From Bacteroidaceae bacterium (GTDB lineage: Bacteria; Bacteroidota; Bacteroidia; Bacteroidales; Bacteroidaceae): a stretch of DNA of 64,000 nucleotides. Position 1 is the stretch's first letter. Each line of letters opens with the position of its first letter. The translations under genes and the position numbers were made by a program. The stretch is from assembly GCA_017547165.1 (NCBI GenBank), contig JAFYQK010000021.1:22615-86614 (forward strand), given 5' to 3'. The notes under the pieces are model-generated. The model searched no databases. It was not told the origin of the DNA and saw only the letters and a program-made list of their open reading frames with translations. This document shows positions 45,314 through 53,897 of the stretch, piece after piece.

Positions 45314-45346
45314 AAGCTGAAAACGGGAAATTGAAAACTGAAACGA
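45305..45346 (+). repeat. Heptameric tandem repeat at the RsmF-like gene end
   Basis: Six units of 7 bp: GAAAACT, GAAAGCT, GAAAACG, GGAAATT, GAAAACT, GAAACGA. The stop codon (45311-45313) lies inside the array. Confidence 0.65.
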
Positions 45347-45386
45347 AGGTACCGACGGTGAAAGCGAAACATATATAAACGAGATT

Positions 45387-45812
45387 ATGAAACAGCATAT
45401 GCACGAATTTCGAACTTACTTTTATGCCAAGAGTCCGTTGATGAAGGTTACGGCTGTTCTCTATGCCTTTGTCTTTGTGGTAATGGTTGTGTTCTTCTCC
45501 ATAAATATGGAACTTATCGTTACCCAAGGAACCCTAGCGTTGGCCTATGGATTATTCGTCTTTTGTTCGTTGGCTATGCTCGTGCGCTCTTTGCTTCTCA
45601 TTTATGAGACTATTGTGGTAGATGAGGATAAGCAGGAACTAAAATATCGTCTTTTACGCAAGACCATCCCGTTCAAGGAAATAAATCAGATTAAGAAGGT
45701 CCGTGACGGGCAGTTGCGTATCCTTACTTCCAAGGGAGTATATCCCGTTTCCGTGGAAGATGTGGAGGCGTTTATTATTTTGTTAAATACACTGATTAAC
45801 TTCAAACGATGA
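45387..45812 (+). CDS. Two-helix membrane protein with PH-like C-terminal segment
   Basis: A 141-residue protein. Two hydrophobic helices (about residues 22-40 and 49-70) are followed by a charged cytoplasmic tail (VVDEDKQELKYRLLRKTIPFKEINQIKKVRDGQLRIL) that resembles bacterial PH-like domains; this is a similarity, not a firm domain hit. Function not recognised. Its stop overlaps the start of the next gene by 4 bp (ATGA), so the two are coupled. Confidence 0.7.
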   Translation: MKQHMHEFRTYFYAKSPLMKVTAVLYAFVFVVMVVFFSINMELIVTQGTLALAYGLFVFCSLAMLVRSLLLIYETIVVDEDKQELKYRLLRKTIPFKEINQIKKVRDGQLRILTSKGVYPVSVEDVEAFIILLNTLINFKR

Positions 45813-46903
45813 CCAAGGTTCTTCTGCATTGTTGTTGCGCCCCATGTTCCAGCGCCATCATAGAGTGGATGATGCAAAACGGCATCCAACCTGTGCTCTA
45901 TTATTGTAATCCCAATATCTTCCCTGAGGAGGAGTATCTTATCCGCAAGAACGAGTGTACACGGTATGCAGAGCATTTGGGATTGGAGATAATAGATGAT
46001 GACTATGACCATACATCCTGGTCTTGTGCCATTAGAGGTCATGAAGACCAACCCGAGCGTGGCAGTCGTTGTCTGGAGTGCTTTCGTATGCGTTTGCTCA
46101 GTGCTGCCAGATGTTGTCGGCGCTTGGGCATAGAATCATTTACCACCACACTGGCAAGTAGCCGTTGGAAAAGTCTTGAACAGATTTCCATAGCAGGGCA
46201 TTGGGCAGCAGAGCAGGTTGGCCAGGTTCGTTTTGACGACCGCAATTGGCGCAAAGGAGGTTTGCAACAACGCCGCAATGAACTACTGAAGGAAAACGCG
46301 TTCTACAATCAAGTCTTCTGTGGTTGCGAGTACAGTCTTGCCGCTCGTTTGCCTATGATGCAGAAACCGGAGATACGCAAATGGATAAAGGGATTGAAGT
46401 CTGCGCGTTCTGCCGAATGGATGAAGCAGAAGAGCAACGAGATATGTTCTTCCCTGCTTGCAGATGGACTTTGGCGAACTGCCGGCACGGTATTGCTTTA
46501 CCATCCATTGCCGGGCGAGGTAGATACCGCCCTTCTTTTGGATAATGCCACGAATATGGGCAAGCGTGTACTTTTGCCCAAGGTTGTGGGAGACGAACTT
46601 GAACTTCGTGTCTATACCCCTAGTTCCCTACAGCTTGGAGCCTATGGTATAATGGAACCCACAGGTCCGCTCTTTCCTTCCGACTCCTACTCAAACATGG
46701 ACCTTGCCGTTGTTCCTGGTGTGGCATTCAATAGGCTTGGAGCACGTCTCGGTCGTGGTAAGGGTTATTACGACCGCTTGTTATCCAAAATGCCACATAT
46801 ATATAAAATAGGTATATGTTTCCGTTTTCAGTTGCTCTCCACCCTTCCCGTAGACGAGCACGACATTACAATGAACGAGGTGATAACAGAACCTAGTGTA
46901 TAG
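45809..46903 (+). CDS. Fusion of epoxyqueuosine reductase QueH and 5-formyltetrahydrofolate cyclo-ligase
   Basis: A 364-residue fusion. Residues 1-185 match QueH (DUF208), which reduces epoxyqueuosine in tRNA to queuosine: the Cys-rich start HCCCAPCSSAI (residues 7-17), SRCLECFRMRL, and FCGCEYSL near residue 172 give the iron-site and Fe-S ligands. Residues about 190-364 match 5-formyl-THF cyclo-ligase (MTHFS): LLYHPLPGEVDTALL, KRVLLPKVVGDELELR and the signature FNRLGARLGRGKGYYDRLL. Both halves look complete. The ATG overlaps the preceding stop by 4 bp. It lies 2 kb from folA and thyA. The two halves have no known direct pathway link. Confidence 0.88.
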   Translation: MTKVLLHCCCAPCSSAIIEWMMQNGIQPVLYYCNPNIFPEEEYLIRKNECTRYAEHLGLEIIDDDYDHTSWSCAIRGHEDQPERGSRCLECFRMRLLSAARCCRRLGIESFTTTLASSRWKSLEQISIAGHWAAEQVGQVRFDDRNWRKGGLQQRRNELLKENAFYNQVFCGCEYSLAARLPMMQKPEIRKWIKGLKSARSAEWMKQKSNEICSSLLADGLWRTAGTVLLYHPLPGEVDTALLLDNATNMGKRVLLPKVVGDELELRVYTPSSLQLGAYGIMEPTGPLFPSDSYSNMDLAVVPGVAFNRLGARLGRGKGYYDRLLSKMPHIYKIGICFRFQLLSTLPVDEHDITMNEVITEPSV

Positions 46904-47010
46904 GCAATAAAATGCTTTATCCCAAATCGGTTATTAGCGCGTAACACTCTAATGAAGCCTTCTTTTCGTCATCTGTTCTAAAAGCAAGGACTGAGGGGTG
47001 TGAGTATGAA

Positions 47011-47091
47011 GGAGAACGAAAACGGACTGTAGACTGTAGACACTGTGGACACCCTTTGGCAATAAATAAAGATGGCATCACATTGCGTGGT
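47011..47091 (+). repeat. Left arm of long inverted repeat
   Basis: Two exact matches (33 and 24 bp) to the reverse complement of 48531-48624. The 33-bp block includes the last codons and stop of the cytochrome c peroxidase gene sequence, plus two GACTGTA heptamers. Confidence 0.9.
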
Positions 47092-47156
47092 CCTATTTAT
47101 CGCCTTATTGCTATCATTTTTATGGAAGAATCCATTAAGTTCAGAAATAATATGTT

Positions 47157-47164
47157 TATCTTTG
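47157..47164 (+). promoter_or_regulatory. -7 box of the 47202 gene
   Basis: TATCTTTG 37 bp before the start codon. The -33 element is not clear. Confidence 0.45.
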
Positions 47165-47201
47165 CCATCTATGTTTTTTACCTGTGAAACTTAAATAATA
47201 T

Positions 47202-48467
47202 ATGAAAAAAACGATTTTTATTTTATACCTTTTGTTTATTTCGCTTGTCAACATGTCTGCGCAGGATGTTATTATATGCAGGAATGGTGATGAGATGATA
47301 TCTAAGGTGCTAAAGATTTCTTCTTCTGAGGTTGAGTATAAGAAATGGTCAAACCAAGACGGTCCAACTTATACCATCAGCAAGTCTGAGGTTTTTATGA
47401 TAAAATACAAGAATGGCGAGAAGGATGTGTTTAAGGAAACACCTGCTCAGACTATGCCAGAACAAGTGCAGACTTCTGTTCCACAAGAACCTGAGGAACC
47501 AGTATTGGCGGCTCCTGCGGCTAACAATGCGGAACTGATAGCTCTGTATAATAATGAGGTACATGAGTATGTCCCTGAGAATCCAAATAAAAATAATGAT
47601 AAACCAGCTAAAAGTTTTATTGGTACATTGGGGATTACTTCATCCTCAATACTTTCAACTGATGATATTGAGATCTCGCTGTTGCCTATACAAGAAGCGA
47701 TAGGAGATAAAGCGTTATTTTCTACAGGCATTAAGATAGGTAAAGTTTATTCAGGTATTAATGAAAATTGGTTAGGGGATATTATAAAAATCAATTCTTC
47801 GTTTTCTGCACATGTGAAATATGCAATAATTATAAAAAACAAGACCTCACGCCCTATTTATATAGATAAAGCCGCTTGTTTGGGTAAGTCTTCTACGGGC
47901 AATGCCAAAACATATTTTGATCCACAGGAATTTACGATAACAGAAGGTGGTAATTCTGGAACAGGTGCGAATGTAAATTTAGGTTCCGTTGCCAATGCGT
48001 TGGGAATTGGAGGTGTAGTTGGAACTCTTGCCGATGGCGTAAATGTTGGCGGAAACAATGGGAAATTCAGTACTGTGACAAGGACATATAAAAATGAAAG
48101 AGTTTTGAAAATTCCTCCAAAATCTTCATTGGCTCTTTCTGAAGATAGTTATGAGTCTTACCCGATAGAAAAATATGCATTGATTGTTACAGGTGCTTAT
48201 GAATATTTTGGTATGCCTAACCTGTCTTTAAATATAGATGAGAAAGTAAAGTTTGCAGAAAATAATACTCCCAAAAAGATAGATTATACAATTACATATT
48301 CTTCTGACAAAGATTTTGCAAAGAGTTTTGTAGTTAATTTCGGGGTATATTTAAAAGATGCCTTTGGTATAAAAGTAAATATGCGTCGTGGAATTATTAA
48401 GTCATTTGACAATCGTATAAAATTATCACATAACACCCTTGTTGTCATAAAAAGTGAGGTAGACTGA
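47202..48467 (+). CDS. Hypothetical exported protein with NGDE repeat-like N-terminal domain
   Basis: A 421-residue protein with a signal peptide (FILYLLFISLVNMSAQ). The first domain (residues 20-75, DVIICRNGDEMISKVLKISSSEVEY and GPTYTISKSEVFMIKYKNGEKDVF) is a beta-rich module seen in many Bacteroidota surface or exported proteins. The rest is Ser/Thr/Asn-rich, with a Gly-rich stretch near residues 247-290 that is hydrophobic (NLGSVANALGIGGVVGTLADGVNVG). No named domain or catalytic motif. The coding sequence is more AT-rich than its neighbours. It is flanked by inverted repeats and may be an inserted unit. Confidence 0.7.
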   Translation: MKKTIFILYLLFISLVNMSAQDVIICRNGDEMISKVLKISSSEVEYKKWSNQDGPTYTISKSEVFMIKYKNGEKDVFKETPAQTMPEQVQTSVPQEPEEPVLAAPAANNAELIALYNNEVHEYVPENPNKNNDKPAKSFIGTLGITSSSILSTDDIEISLLPIQEAIGDKALFSTGIKIGKVYSGINENWLGDIIKINSSFSAHVKYAIIIKNKTSRPIYIDKAACLGKSSTGNAKTYFDPQEFTITEGGNSGTGANVNLGSVANALGIGGVVGTLADGVNVGGNNGKFSTVTRTYKNERVLKIPPKSSLALSEDSYESYPIEKYALIVTGAYEYFGMPNLSLNIDEKVKFAENNTPKKIDYTITYSSDKDFAKSFVVNFGVYLKDAFGIKVNMRRGIIKSFDNRIKLSHNTLVVIKSEVD

Positions 48468-48470
48468 CTC

Positions 48471-48478
48471 CCCCCCCT
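48471..48478. repeat. C8 homopolymer after the 47202 gene
   Basis: Eight C, four bp after the stop codon. It could vary in length by slippage, but it does not affect the coding frame. Confidence 0.7.
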
Positions 48479-48521
48479 CGCTCGCTATTCAATGGCAAGA
48501 AAAAGTGATGAAGTCAGGAAT

Positions 48522-48554
48522 AAAGATGGCACCACGCAATGTGATGCCATCTTT
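48522..48554. terminator. Hairpin between the convergent 47202 and peroxidase genes
   Basis: A perfect 10-bp stem (AAAGATGGCA, 48522-48531, with TGCCATCTTT, 48545-48554) around a 13-nt loop. It may terminate both genes. A second hairpin follows at about 48556-48587. Confidence 0.65.
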
Positions 48555-48624
48555 AGGTATGTTCTACTAATTTATAGAACCTACCTTTAGGGTGTCTACA
48601 GTCTACAGTCCGTTTTCGTTCTCC
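48531..48624 (-). repeat. Right arm of long inverted repeat
   Basis: Exact inverted copies of the left arm blocks at 47011-47091 (24 bp at 48531-48554, 33 bp at 48592-48624). The 48603-48624 part lies inside the peroxidase gene and includes its stop. An additional hairpin element (48555-48591) is inserted between the two blocks on this side only. Confidence 0.9.
48568..48590 (+). repeat. Short intergenic repeat, copy 2
   Basis: The CTAATTTATAGAACCTACC segment matches 3690-3712 with one change. Here it forms one side of a hairpin with GGTATGTTCTA at 48556-48566. Confidence 0.45.
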
Positions 48625-50003
48625 GATGTCAGTTTCTTGCCTTGATACTCACCGGTGAGGGTACGCAAGAAGGCAACGATATAGGTAATTTCAGCATCGT
48701 TGAGTTCTGCATCACACTGGTACTTGGCCATATCGCGGACAGCTTCTTCCATAGTGGCACGAGTGCCATCGTGATAGTAGGGCCATGTGAGTTCGATGTT
48801 GCGCAGACCGGGAACCTTGAAGCGATGACGGTCGCGCTCGTCTTGTGTTTGCTTGAAACGACCGTTGTCCTCTTCGGTAAGTTCAGTACCACGAACCTCG
48901 AAATAGTGTTGGCGCAAGCCCATCAGTTCGTAAGACTCGCCACCAAGGTTCATACCAACGTGGCATGTAGCACAGTTGTTGGCCTTGAACAGGTCGTAGC
49001 CACGAAGTTCGTCGGCGGTAAGTGCCTCATTGTCGCCCAACAACCATTTGTCGAACTGTGAGTTGGGAGTGATGAGAGTGCGCTCAAACTCCTCGATGGC
49101 ATTGGTAATGTTTGCCTCAGTGATGCCATCGGCATAGAGGGCATTGAACTCAGCAACGTACTTTTCGTCTTGCGCAAGTTTTGCTATGATCTCATCGAAA
49201 GAAGTAGACGCCATCTCTACAGGGTTCAGTGGAGGACCGGCAGCCTGCTCGGCAAGTGTCTTGGCACGTCCGTCCCAGAACTGCACGAAGTTGTAGACGG
49301 CATTGTATGTTGTGGGAGCATTTACCCCACCCATATTGTTTGCAACACCCTTTGAATACTGAAGATTGTCCACACCACCAGTATTAAGGCCATGACATGT
49401 GGCACAAGAAACGGTGTTATCTACTGACAGGCGTGTGTCGTGATAAAGGCTAAAGCCAAGCGCCACCTTGCGTGGGTCAGTCTCTGCCTTGGCAATGATG
49501 GGACGAACAGGCTCACCGGCACGCTCGTCAGAGAGACCATCGTTGTAGTATGCCATACGGTAATCGCGTGCCCACTCAACAATCATTGCAGCCTTCTTGT
49601 CGGTCATCTGGCTACCCCAGTGCACGAGGTAGTACTTTGCCATTGGCATGCGCTTGTCCATTGATACCTTCTCAATCTTGGCAACGTCTACAGGATTTGG
49701 AATGCCGCCATCTTTCAGTTTTGCCATAATGCCCTCGATGTCGAATGCACGGTAGCCTTCCTCAATGTCTGTCTTCACCATATCACCTGCCAAAGGGATA
49801 TTGGCATAGAACGGAAGTTCTGGATTTGCACTATGGCAGCTGATGCAACCGCCACTCTCCAAAATAGCAGCAACGCGTGCCTCTGGAGCTAACTCCTCAG
49901 ATGGTGTCGAGTATGCTGTCATCACACGGCAGGTGATCCAGCCGCATGCTATAAGCAGCAATGTAACGCCAATCAGGAACTGACCTCTTTTTTGCTTTTT
50001 CAT
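48603..50003 (-). CDS. Cytochrome c peroxidase with an extra N-terminal heme-binding domain
   Basis: A 466-residue periplasmic protein, anchored by an N-terminal helix (FLIGVTLLLIACGWITC). Residues about 40-160 are a heme-binding domain with CISCH at 53-57. Residues about 170-450 are a bacterial di-heme cytochrome c peroxidase (CCP/MauG) with CATCH at 200-204 and 344-348 and the QFWDGRAKTLAEQA segment typical of the family. It reduces H2O2 using c-type hemes and low-potential donors. The heme ligands all appear present. The downstream ccsA and ccsB genes (18 bp and beyond) attach heme to c-type cytochromes, which fits. Its last codons are copied in the inverted repeat at 47011. Confidence 0.9.
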   Translation of the reverse strand: MKKQKRGQFLIGVTLLLIACGWITCRVMTAYSTPSEELAPEARVAAILESGGCISCHSANPELPFYANIPLAGDMVKTDIEEGYRAFDIEGIMAKLKDGGIPNPVDVAKIEKVSMDKRMPMAKYYLVHWGSQMTDKKAAMIVEWARDYRMAYYNDGLSDERAGEPVRPIIAKAETDPRKVALGFSLYHDTRLSVDNTVSCATCHGLNTGGVDNLQYSKGVANNMGGVNAPTTYNAVYNFVQFWDGRAKTLAEQAAGPPLNPVEMASTSFDEIIAKLAQDEKYVAEFNALYADGITEANITNAIEEFERTLITPNSQFDKWLLGDNEALTADELRGYDLFKANNCATCHVGMNLGGESYELMGLRQHYFEVRGTELTEEDNGRFKQTQDERDRHRFKVPGLRNIELTWPYYHDGTRATMEEAVRDMAKYQCDAELNDAEITYIVAFLRTLTGEYQGKKLTSENENGL

Positions 50004-50020
50004 AACTTTGATATTATTGG

Positions 50021-50803
50021 TTATTGATTATATGTATGTATGCTTGTTTCTGCCGAGGGCAGGTAGTTGATGCCATACCAGCACATCTGTAAAGCAAGGA
50101 ATCCCAGCAGTATTGTTGTGTGATACATCCATCTTCGGGAGGTATTCATCACACTTGGTGCCAAATGAATGGCAATAAGATATAATCCCCATGTGGCGAC
50201 AGCCCATGATTCCTTGGCATCCCAACTCCAATATGCTCCCCATGCTTCCTTTGCCCACAAAGAACCGGTGAGCATGCCTATGGAGAGAAATGCAAGACCG
50301 GTATACAGGAGTTTCTCTATTGCCATATCCATGTCGTTGTTTCTTCGTACAAGTGCTACGGTTGAGAGGAGTGTGGCGCATCCGAGCAGGGAGTATGAGA
50401 ACATATAAACAGAGACATGGGGCACAAACCACACGCTTTGCAAGGCTGGCATAAGTGTCTGGTCGTGAATCTCTGGTTTAACGATGTTTATGATGATGAA
50501 TACACCTGCCAGTACGGTGGAAAATAGCATTATCCATCTGTATTTCCAGCGTGAGTATGTGAAGAGTCCTGCCACAAGGAGGAAGAAGGAGTACCATAGT
50601 CGTGTCTCTCCCATGGTGCGAAGTGGTGGGCGCTCAAGTACGATCCATAGCATGGCAATGAAACCTGCCATTCCAATAATCGCCAGCAACATTAAAGCAG
50701 TTGCCCAAACGTTACGGCTTTTGCCAAGTGCTGCAATAACAGCACCAGTAGTGGCAAGCACCATCACTACTGCAGCCCATACGGGGAATATGTTCCAACC
50801 CAT
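50021..50803 (-). CDS. ccsA: Cytochrome c assembly protein CcsA
   Basis: A 260-residue membrane protein with about eight hydrophobic segments. The WWD-type heme-handling motif is in WGAYWSWDAKESWAVATWGLY (near residues 187-207), and conserved His residues occur in PHVSVYMFSY and nearby the C-terminus. CcsA works with CcsB to export heme and attach it to cytochrome c in the periplasm (System II). It is shorter than plant or Gram-positive CcsA but complete. It lies between the peroxidase and ccsB genes on the same strand, so the three form an operon. Confidence 0.87.
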   Translation of the reverse strand: MGWNIFPVWAAVVMVLATTGAVIAALGKSRNVWATALMLLAIIGMAGFIAMLWIVLERPPLRTMGETRLWYSFFLLVAGLFTYSRWKYRWIMLFSTVLAGVFIIINIVKPEIHDQTLMPALQSVWFVPHVSVYMFSYSLLGCATLLSTVALVRRNNDMDMAIEKLLYTGLAFLSIGMLTGSLWAKEAWGAYWSWDAKESWAVATWGLYLIAIHLAPSVMNTSRRWMYHTTILLGFLALQMCWYGINYLPSAETSIHTYNQ

Positions 50804-50813
50804 AGTAAGTAAC

Positions 50814-50884
50814 GTTTAATGTTTAATGTTTAATATTTTCCACTCACCGCTCACCGCTCACCGCTCACCGCTCACCGCTCACCG
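50814..50884 (-). repeat. Heptameric tandem repeat at the ccsB end
   Basis: Three GTTTAAT units (50814-50834) and six exact CTCACCG units (50843-50884) on the plus strand. The CcsB stop codon (50865-50867) lies in the CTCACCG run, so the last residues VSGER are coded by the repeat. Confidence 0.9.
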
Positions 50885-51806
50885 TTTTCCTCGGTCCCTG
50901 TACAAACAAGAGCATGGCACCTGCAATCAGCATTATTATGCCTGTTGCAGCCAACCATTGCCATGGCTCGTTGACAATTTCAATAACGGCATATCTTTCT
51001 CCATAAGGTGATGTTCCAAAGCTGACAAGATATATCTTTTCGCTTAGTGTGCGTGCGTACGGATGATTTACCTTCAAGGATATAACTTTATCCTCAACCT
51101 TTATCTGTGCTTCGTAGTGCGTGGGTGCACCGTTCTCGGACTGTTTAATGCTGAAGGATTCCAATTCTATGGTATAGGGCAAGAACCTCTGTTTGCCCTC
51201 CATAGTATATGCTTCGTTGGAGGGATAGTGATGAGCAGCTGTACGCAGTTGTACGCGGTCTGGTGCACCCCAGAAACCGGCACCAAGAGCCATAAGTAGT
51301 CCGATGTGTACAAGGCAGAAACGCCAACGTATGCCCTTTGCATTACGCCAACCACGCAGCACTATAAAACAGATGTGAGTAAGCACAAAGAAGATGGTCA
51401 ATACCACCGGCCATGTTGTTGTCGATGGTTCGCGCTCCAAGCCAAGTGTCACTCCCAGGGCAACCATAATGGCAAGAGATAGCCACGTTGCCTCGCGTGA
51501 AAGCATAAATCGGGAACTGGCATTATTGGCTCTGTCACGATACATCATCGTTATCAGCATCATCCACAATGCTAAAACAAAGATGTTAAGAGGGAAACAA
51601 AATAGGTCTAAGGGGAAATTGCCCAAGCACAACTGTGCCACAATAGATAATGTAGCAAATCCTACCAATATGCAGCCACTGGTCAATGATTTTTTATATG
51701 ATGCCAATATTGCCATAACTGGCGTTAAAGGTAATCTTATTTTTTGGAATATAGATTTCTTGACTACGAAAATATGAGCGAATCCTATGGATTGTAATGT
51801 GCTCAT
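50865..51806 (-). CDS. Cytochrome c biogenesis protein CcsB/ResB-like
   Basis: A 313-residue membrane protein with four or five hydrophobic segments (for example GCILVGFATLSIVAQLC, LNIFVLALWMMLITMMY, WLAATGIIMLIAGAMLLFV) and a periplasmic part with LPYTIELESFSIKQSENGAPTHYEA, which matches the ResB/CcsB fold. It works with CcsA in heme delivery. The chosen start at 51806 overlaps the PorE stop by 4 bp (ATGA), which favours coupling. A second start at 51716 is possible. The C-terminus runs into the 7-bp repeat. Confidence 0.8.
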   Translation of the reverse strand: MSTLQSIGFAHIFVVKKSIFQKIRLPLTPVMAILASYKKSLTSGCILVGFATLSIVAQLCLGNFPLDLFCFPLNIFVLALWMMLITMMYRDRANNASSRFMLSREATWLSLAIMVALGVTLGLEREPSTTTWPVVLTIFFVLTHICFIVLRGWRNAKGIRWRFCLVHIGLLMALGAGFWGAPDRVQLRTAAHHYPSNEAYTMEGKQRFLPYTIELESFSIKQSENGAPTHYEAQIKVEDKVISLKVNHPYARTLSEKIYLVSFGTSPYGERYAVIEIVNEPWQWLAATGIIMLIAGAMLLFVQGPRKTVSGER

Positions 51807-53791
51807 GGCAAACCATAGGTGGTGCGCATAACACGGAATTCTGTACGCCTGTTCAGTGCATTGCAGATTTCTTGCTGTGCCTCATCTGGTAAAGCTAAAA
51901 TAAAACTTTCGGTAAGTGTATCGCCAATTTGCAGGAACGGATTTTGCTCAGCCATTCTACGGTTTATTACTTTAGGTCGCTCTTCGCCGTATCCCACAGG
52001 AATCATTCTTTGCGGAGCTATACCCTTTTGTACAAGATGATTCACAACGCTCTCTGCTCTTCGTTGGGAAAGGCGCAAGTTATACTCATCCCTTCCTCTA
52101 TAGTCACAATGTGACGAAAGTTCAATAGTAACGTTTGGATTTTCTGTGAGCAACATGGCAAGACTATCCAAGGCAATGGTGCTTCCTTCAGTGAGTTCTG
52201 CACTGTCAAATTCGTAAAAGACATTACGTATCAGTACAGGATCTGTCATGCTTGCCAAAGGAAACTGAAGCACATGTTGGCGAGAAATGCTGCTTGTGTC
52301 AATATGTATCTCCTGCTTATGGTTGAGATAGCCTTGACAAGTGCCTAATAGGACATAGTCTACATTTGGTTTCACTTCCTGCTCAAATGAACCGTCAGGT
52401 TTTACTGATAGTCGCAAATTTGTGCCGTCGTTGCCAATCATGTAAACCATTGCACCTGGCAATTCATATCCATCCTTCTCATACACCCATCCTTTGATAC
52501 TTTGCACCACTTCTGGGCACTCAAAGGACATTATCTGATCCCAACCACGTCCATTGCCTCTGTTCGTTGAAAAGAACCCCCGGTTGTTGAATCCCTCAAA
52601 AGTCATGCCAAAGTCGTCACCAGCAGAATTCATTGGGTATCCGAGAGACTTTATTTGCCACATATTGCTGCTATCCTGTTCGGCAACAAACAAATCCAGA
52701 CCTCCCATTCCGGGATGGCCATCTGATGAGAAATATAAATCTCCATTTGGGCGGAATGTGGGGAACACCTCGTCACCAAATGTATTTATGTCAGAACCTA
52801 AATTCTCAGGAATAGCCCAACTTTGTTCGTCGATGGCAATTCTCCATAAGTCCATACCTCCAAAGCCTCCAGGCATGTCACTTGAAAAATACAACCATTT
52901 TCCATCGGGTGAGACTGCAGGATAAGCAAATGAAGAAAGAGTGTCATTAGAAATCTTTAGTTCTTGCGCCTTGCTCCACGAAGCATCGCTTCTGGCACTT
53001 GACATGATGGTTGCATAGCGAGGGTAGTTGGGGTCGTGAGTACAACGAGTAAAATACATTGTCTTGCCGTCTGGTGTAAAACAGCAAGCTCCGTCCTCGT
53101 ATTCGGTATTGATTTCTCCCTCAACAGTTTCTGGTTTACTCCATTTCCCCTTGTCGTCCTTCTTACTATAGAAGATGTCAGCCATTTTTACGCCAGTGAT
53201 GCCGCTTAATTCGTTGCCAGAGGCTTGTTGTCTGGTTGTCGTAAAATAGATTTGATCCCAGTCTTCTCCATACAGCATTGGTGAATAATCGGCCCTTCTG
53301 CTTGCCAAAATGGGAAGTTTCTTTATACTGTACAATGACCCTTTCTTCTTTAAATCTCCAGCTAACAGGCATCCTTTCAATCCATTTTGTGCTTCAATGG
53401 ATTCTGGAATGCTATCAAGAAAAACAGTATAATTTTTTATTGCATCATTGTATTTGCCCATCCAATGTTGCATCTGTGCCAGTCTCAATACGGGCTCCAT
53501 ACCACCAACCTTGTATCGAACCGCATTCTGATATCCTCCGGCAGCCTTCGCGCTATACCCTATTTTTCTATAGCACTCTGCCATTTTAAAAGCCCTTTCG
53601 CCTCGCTTTGCTTTTTCTTTTACAGGAGTATGCGAATACGCTTTTTTATATTCTTCCGCGGCATCGAAATACTCTCCGATAGCATAATATTTTTCTGCCT
53701 TTTTGGCATAATTGTCAGCACCGCATCCAGTTATGATGAGTAGTAGGGCGGCAATGCCAATAAGGTATAGAGGTGTCCTTTGCTGGGGCAT
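51803..53791 (-). CDS. porE: Type IX secretion protein PorE-like (TPR, beta-propeller, OmpA)
   Basis: A 662-residue lipoprotein; the signal LIGIAALLLIITGC ends in Cys near residue 23. Domains in order: TPR-like helices (about 28-135, KYYAIGEYFDAAEEYKKAY), PD40/WD40-type beta-propeller (about 170-400, CFTPDGKTMYFTR, AVSPDGKWLYFSSDMPGG, FRPNGDLYFSSDG), a carboxypeptidase-regulatory domain (about 415-490), and an OmpA-like peptidoglycan-binding domain (about 530-660, IELSSHCDYRGRDEYNLRLSQRRAESV). This is the domain order of PorE, which links the type IX secretion system to peptidoglycan. Its stop overlaps the ccsB start. Confidence 0.85.
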   Translation of the reverse strand: MPQQRTPLYLIGIAALLLIITGCGADNYAKKAEKYYAIGEYFDAAEEYKKAYSHTPVKEKAKRGERAFKMAECYRKIGYSAKAAGGYQNAVRYKVGGMEPVLRLAQMQHWMGKYNDAIKNYTVFLDSIPESIEAQNGLKGCLLAGDLKKKGSLYSIKKLPILASRRADYSPMLYGEDWDQIYFTTTRQQASGNELSGITGVKMADIFYSKKDDKGKWSKPETVEGEINTEYEDGACCFTPDGKTMYFTRCTHDPNYPRYATIMSSARSDASWSKAQELKISNDTLSSFAYPAVSPDGKWLYFSSDMPGGFGGMDLWRIAIDEQSWAIPENLGSDINTFGDEVFPTFRPNGDLYFSSDGHPGMGGLDLFVAEQDSSNMWQIKSLGYPMNSAGDDFGMTFEGFNNRGFFSTNRGNGRGWDQIMSFECPEVVQSIKGWVYEKDGYELPGAMVYMIGNDGTNLRLSVKPDGSFEQEVKPNVDYVLLGTCQGYLNHKQEIHIDTSSISRQHVLQFPLASMTDPVLIRNVFYEFDSAELTEGSTIALDSLAMLLTENPNVTIELSSHCDYRGRDEYNLRLSQRRAESVVNHLVQKGIAPQRMIPVGYGEERPKVINRRMAEQNPFLQIGDTLTESFILALPDEAQQEICNALNRRTEFRVMRTTYGLP

Positions 53792-53897
53792 GGTGCTTTG
53801 TTTTCTGTTTGTGGGTTATAGGAGTTTTAGACAATCTAAGGTTTTCTTATGCTTTCCTATAATATCTATGATATAACGTAAAACCGGGTTATTTATT

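Larger units (their letters stand above)
46904..47201. other. Gap with the left arm of the inverted repeat
   Basis: About 300 bp without a gene. It holds the left arms 47011-47043 (33 bp) and 47068-47091 (24 bp), which are exact inverted copies of 48592-48624 and 48531-48554. A -7 box TATCTTTG lies at 47157-47164. Confidence 0.7.

Noticed and set aside
36163-53791. Possible cargo proteins of type IX secretion in the window.
   Set aside because: PorQ and PorE are present, but no protein here has a C-terminal type IX sorting domain that I could recognise.
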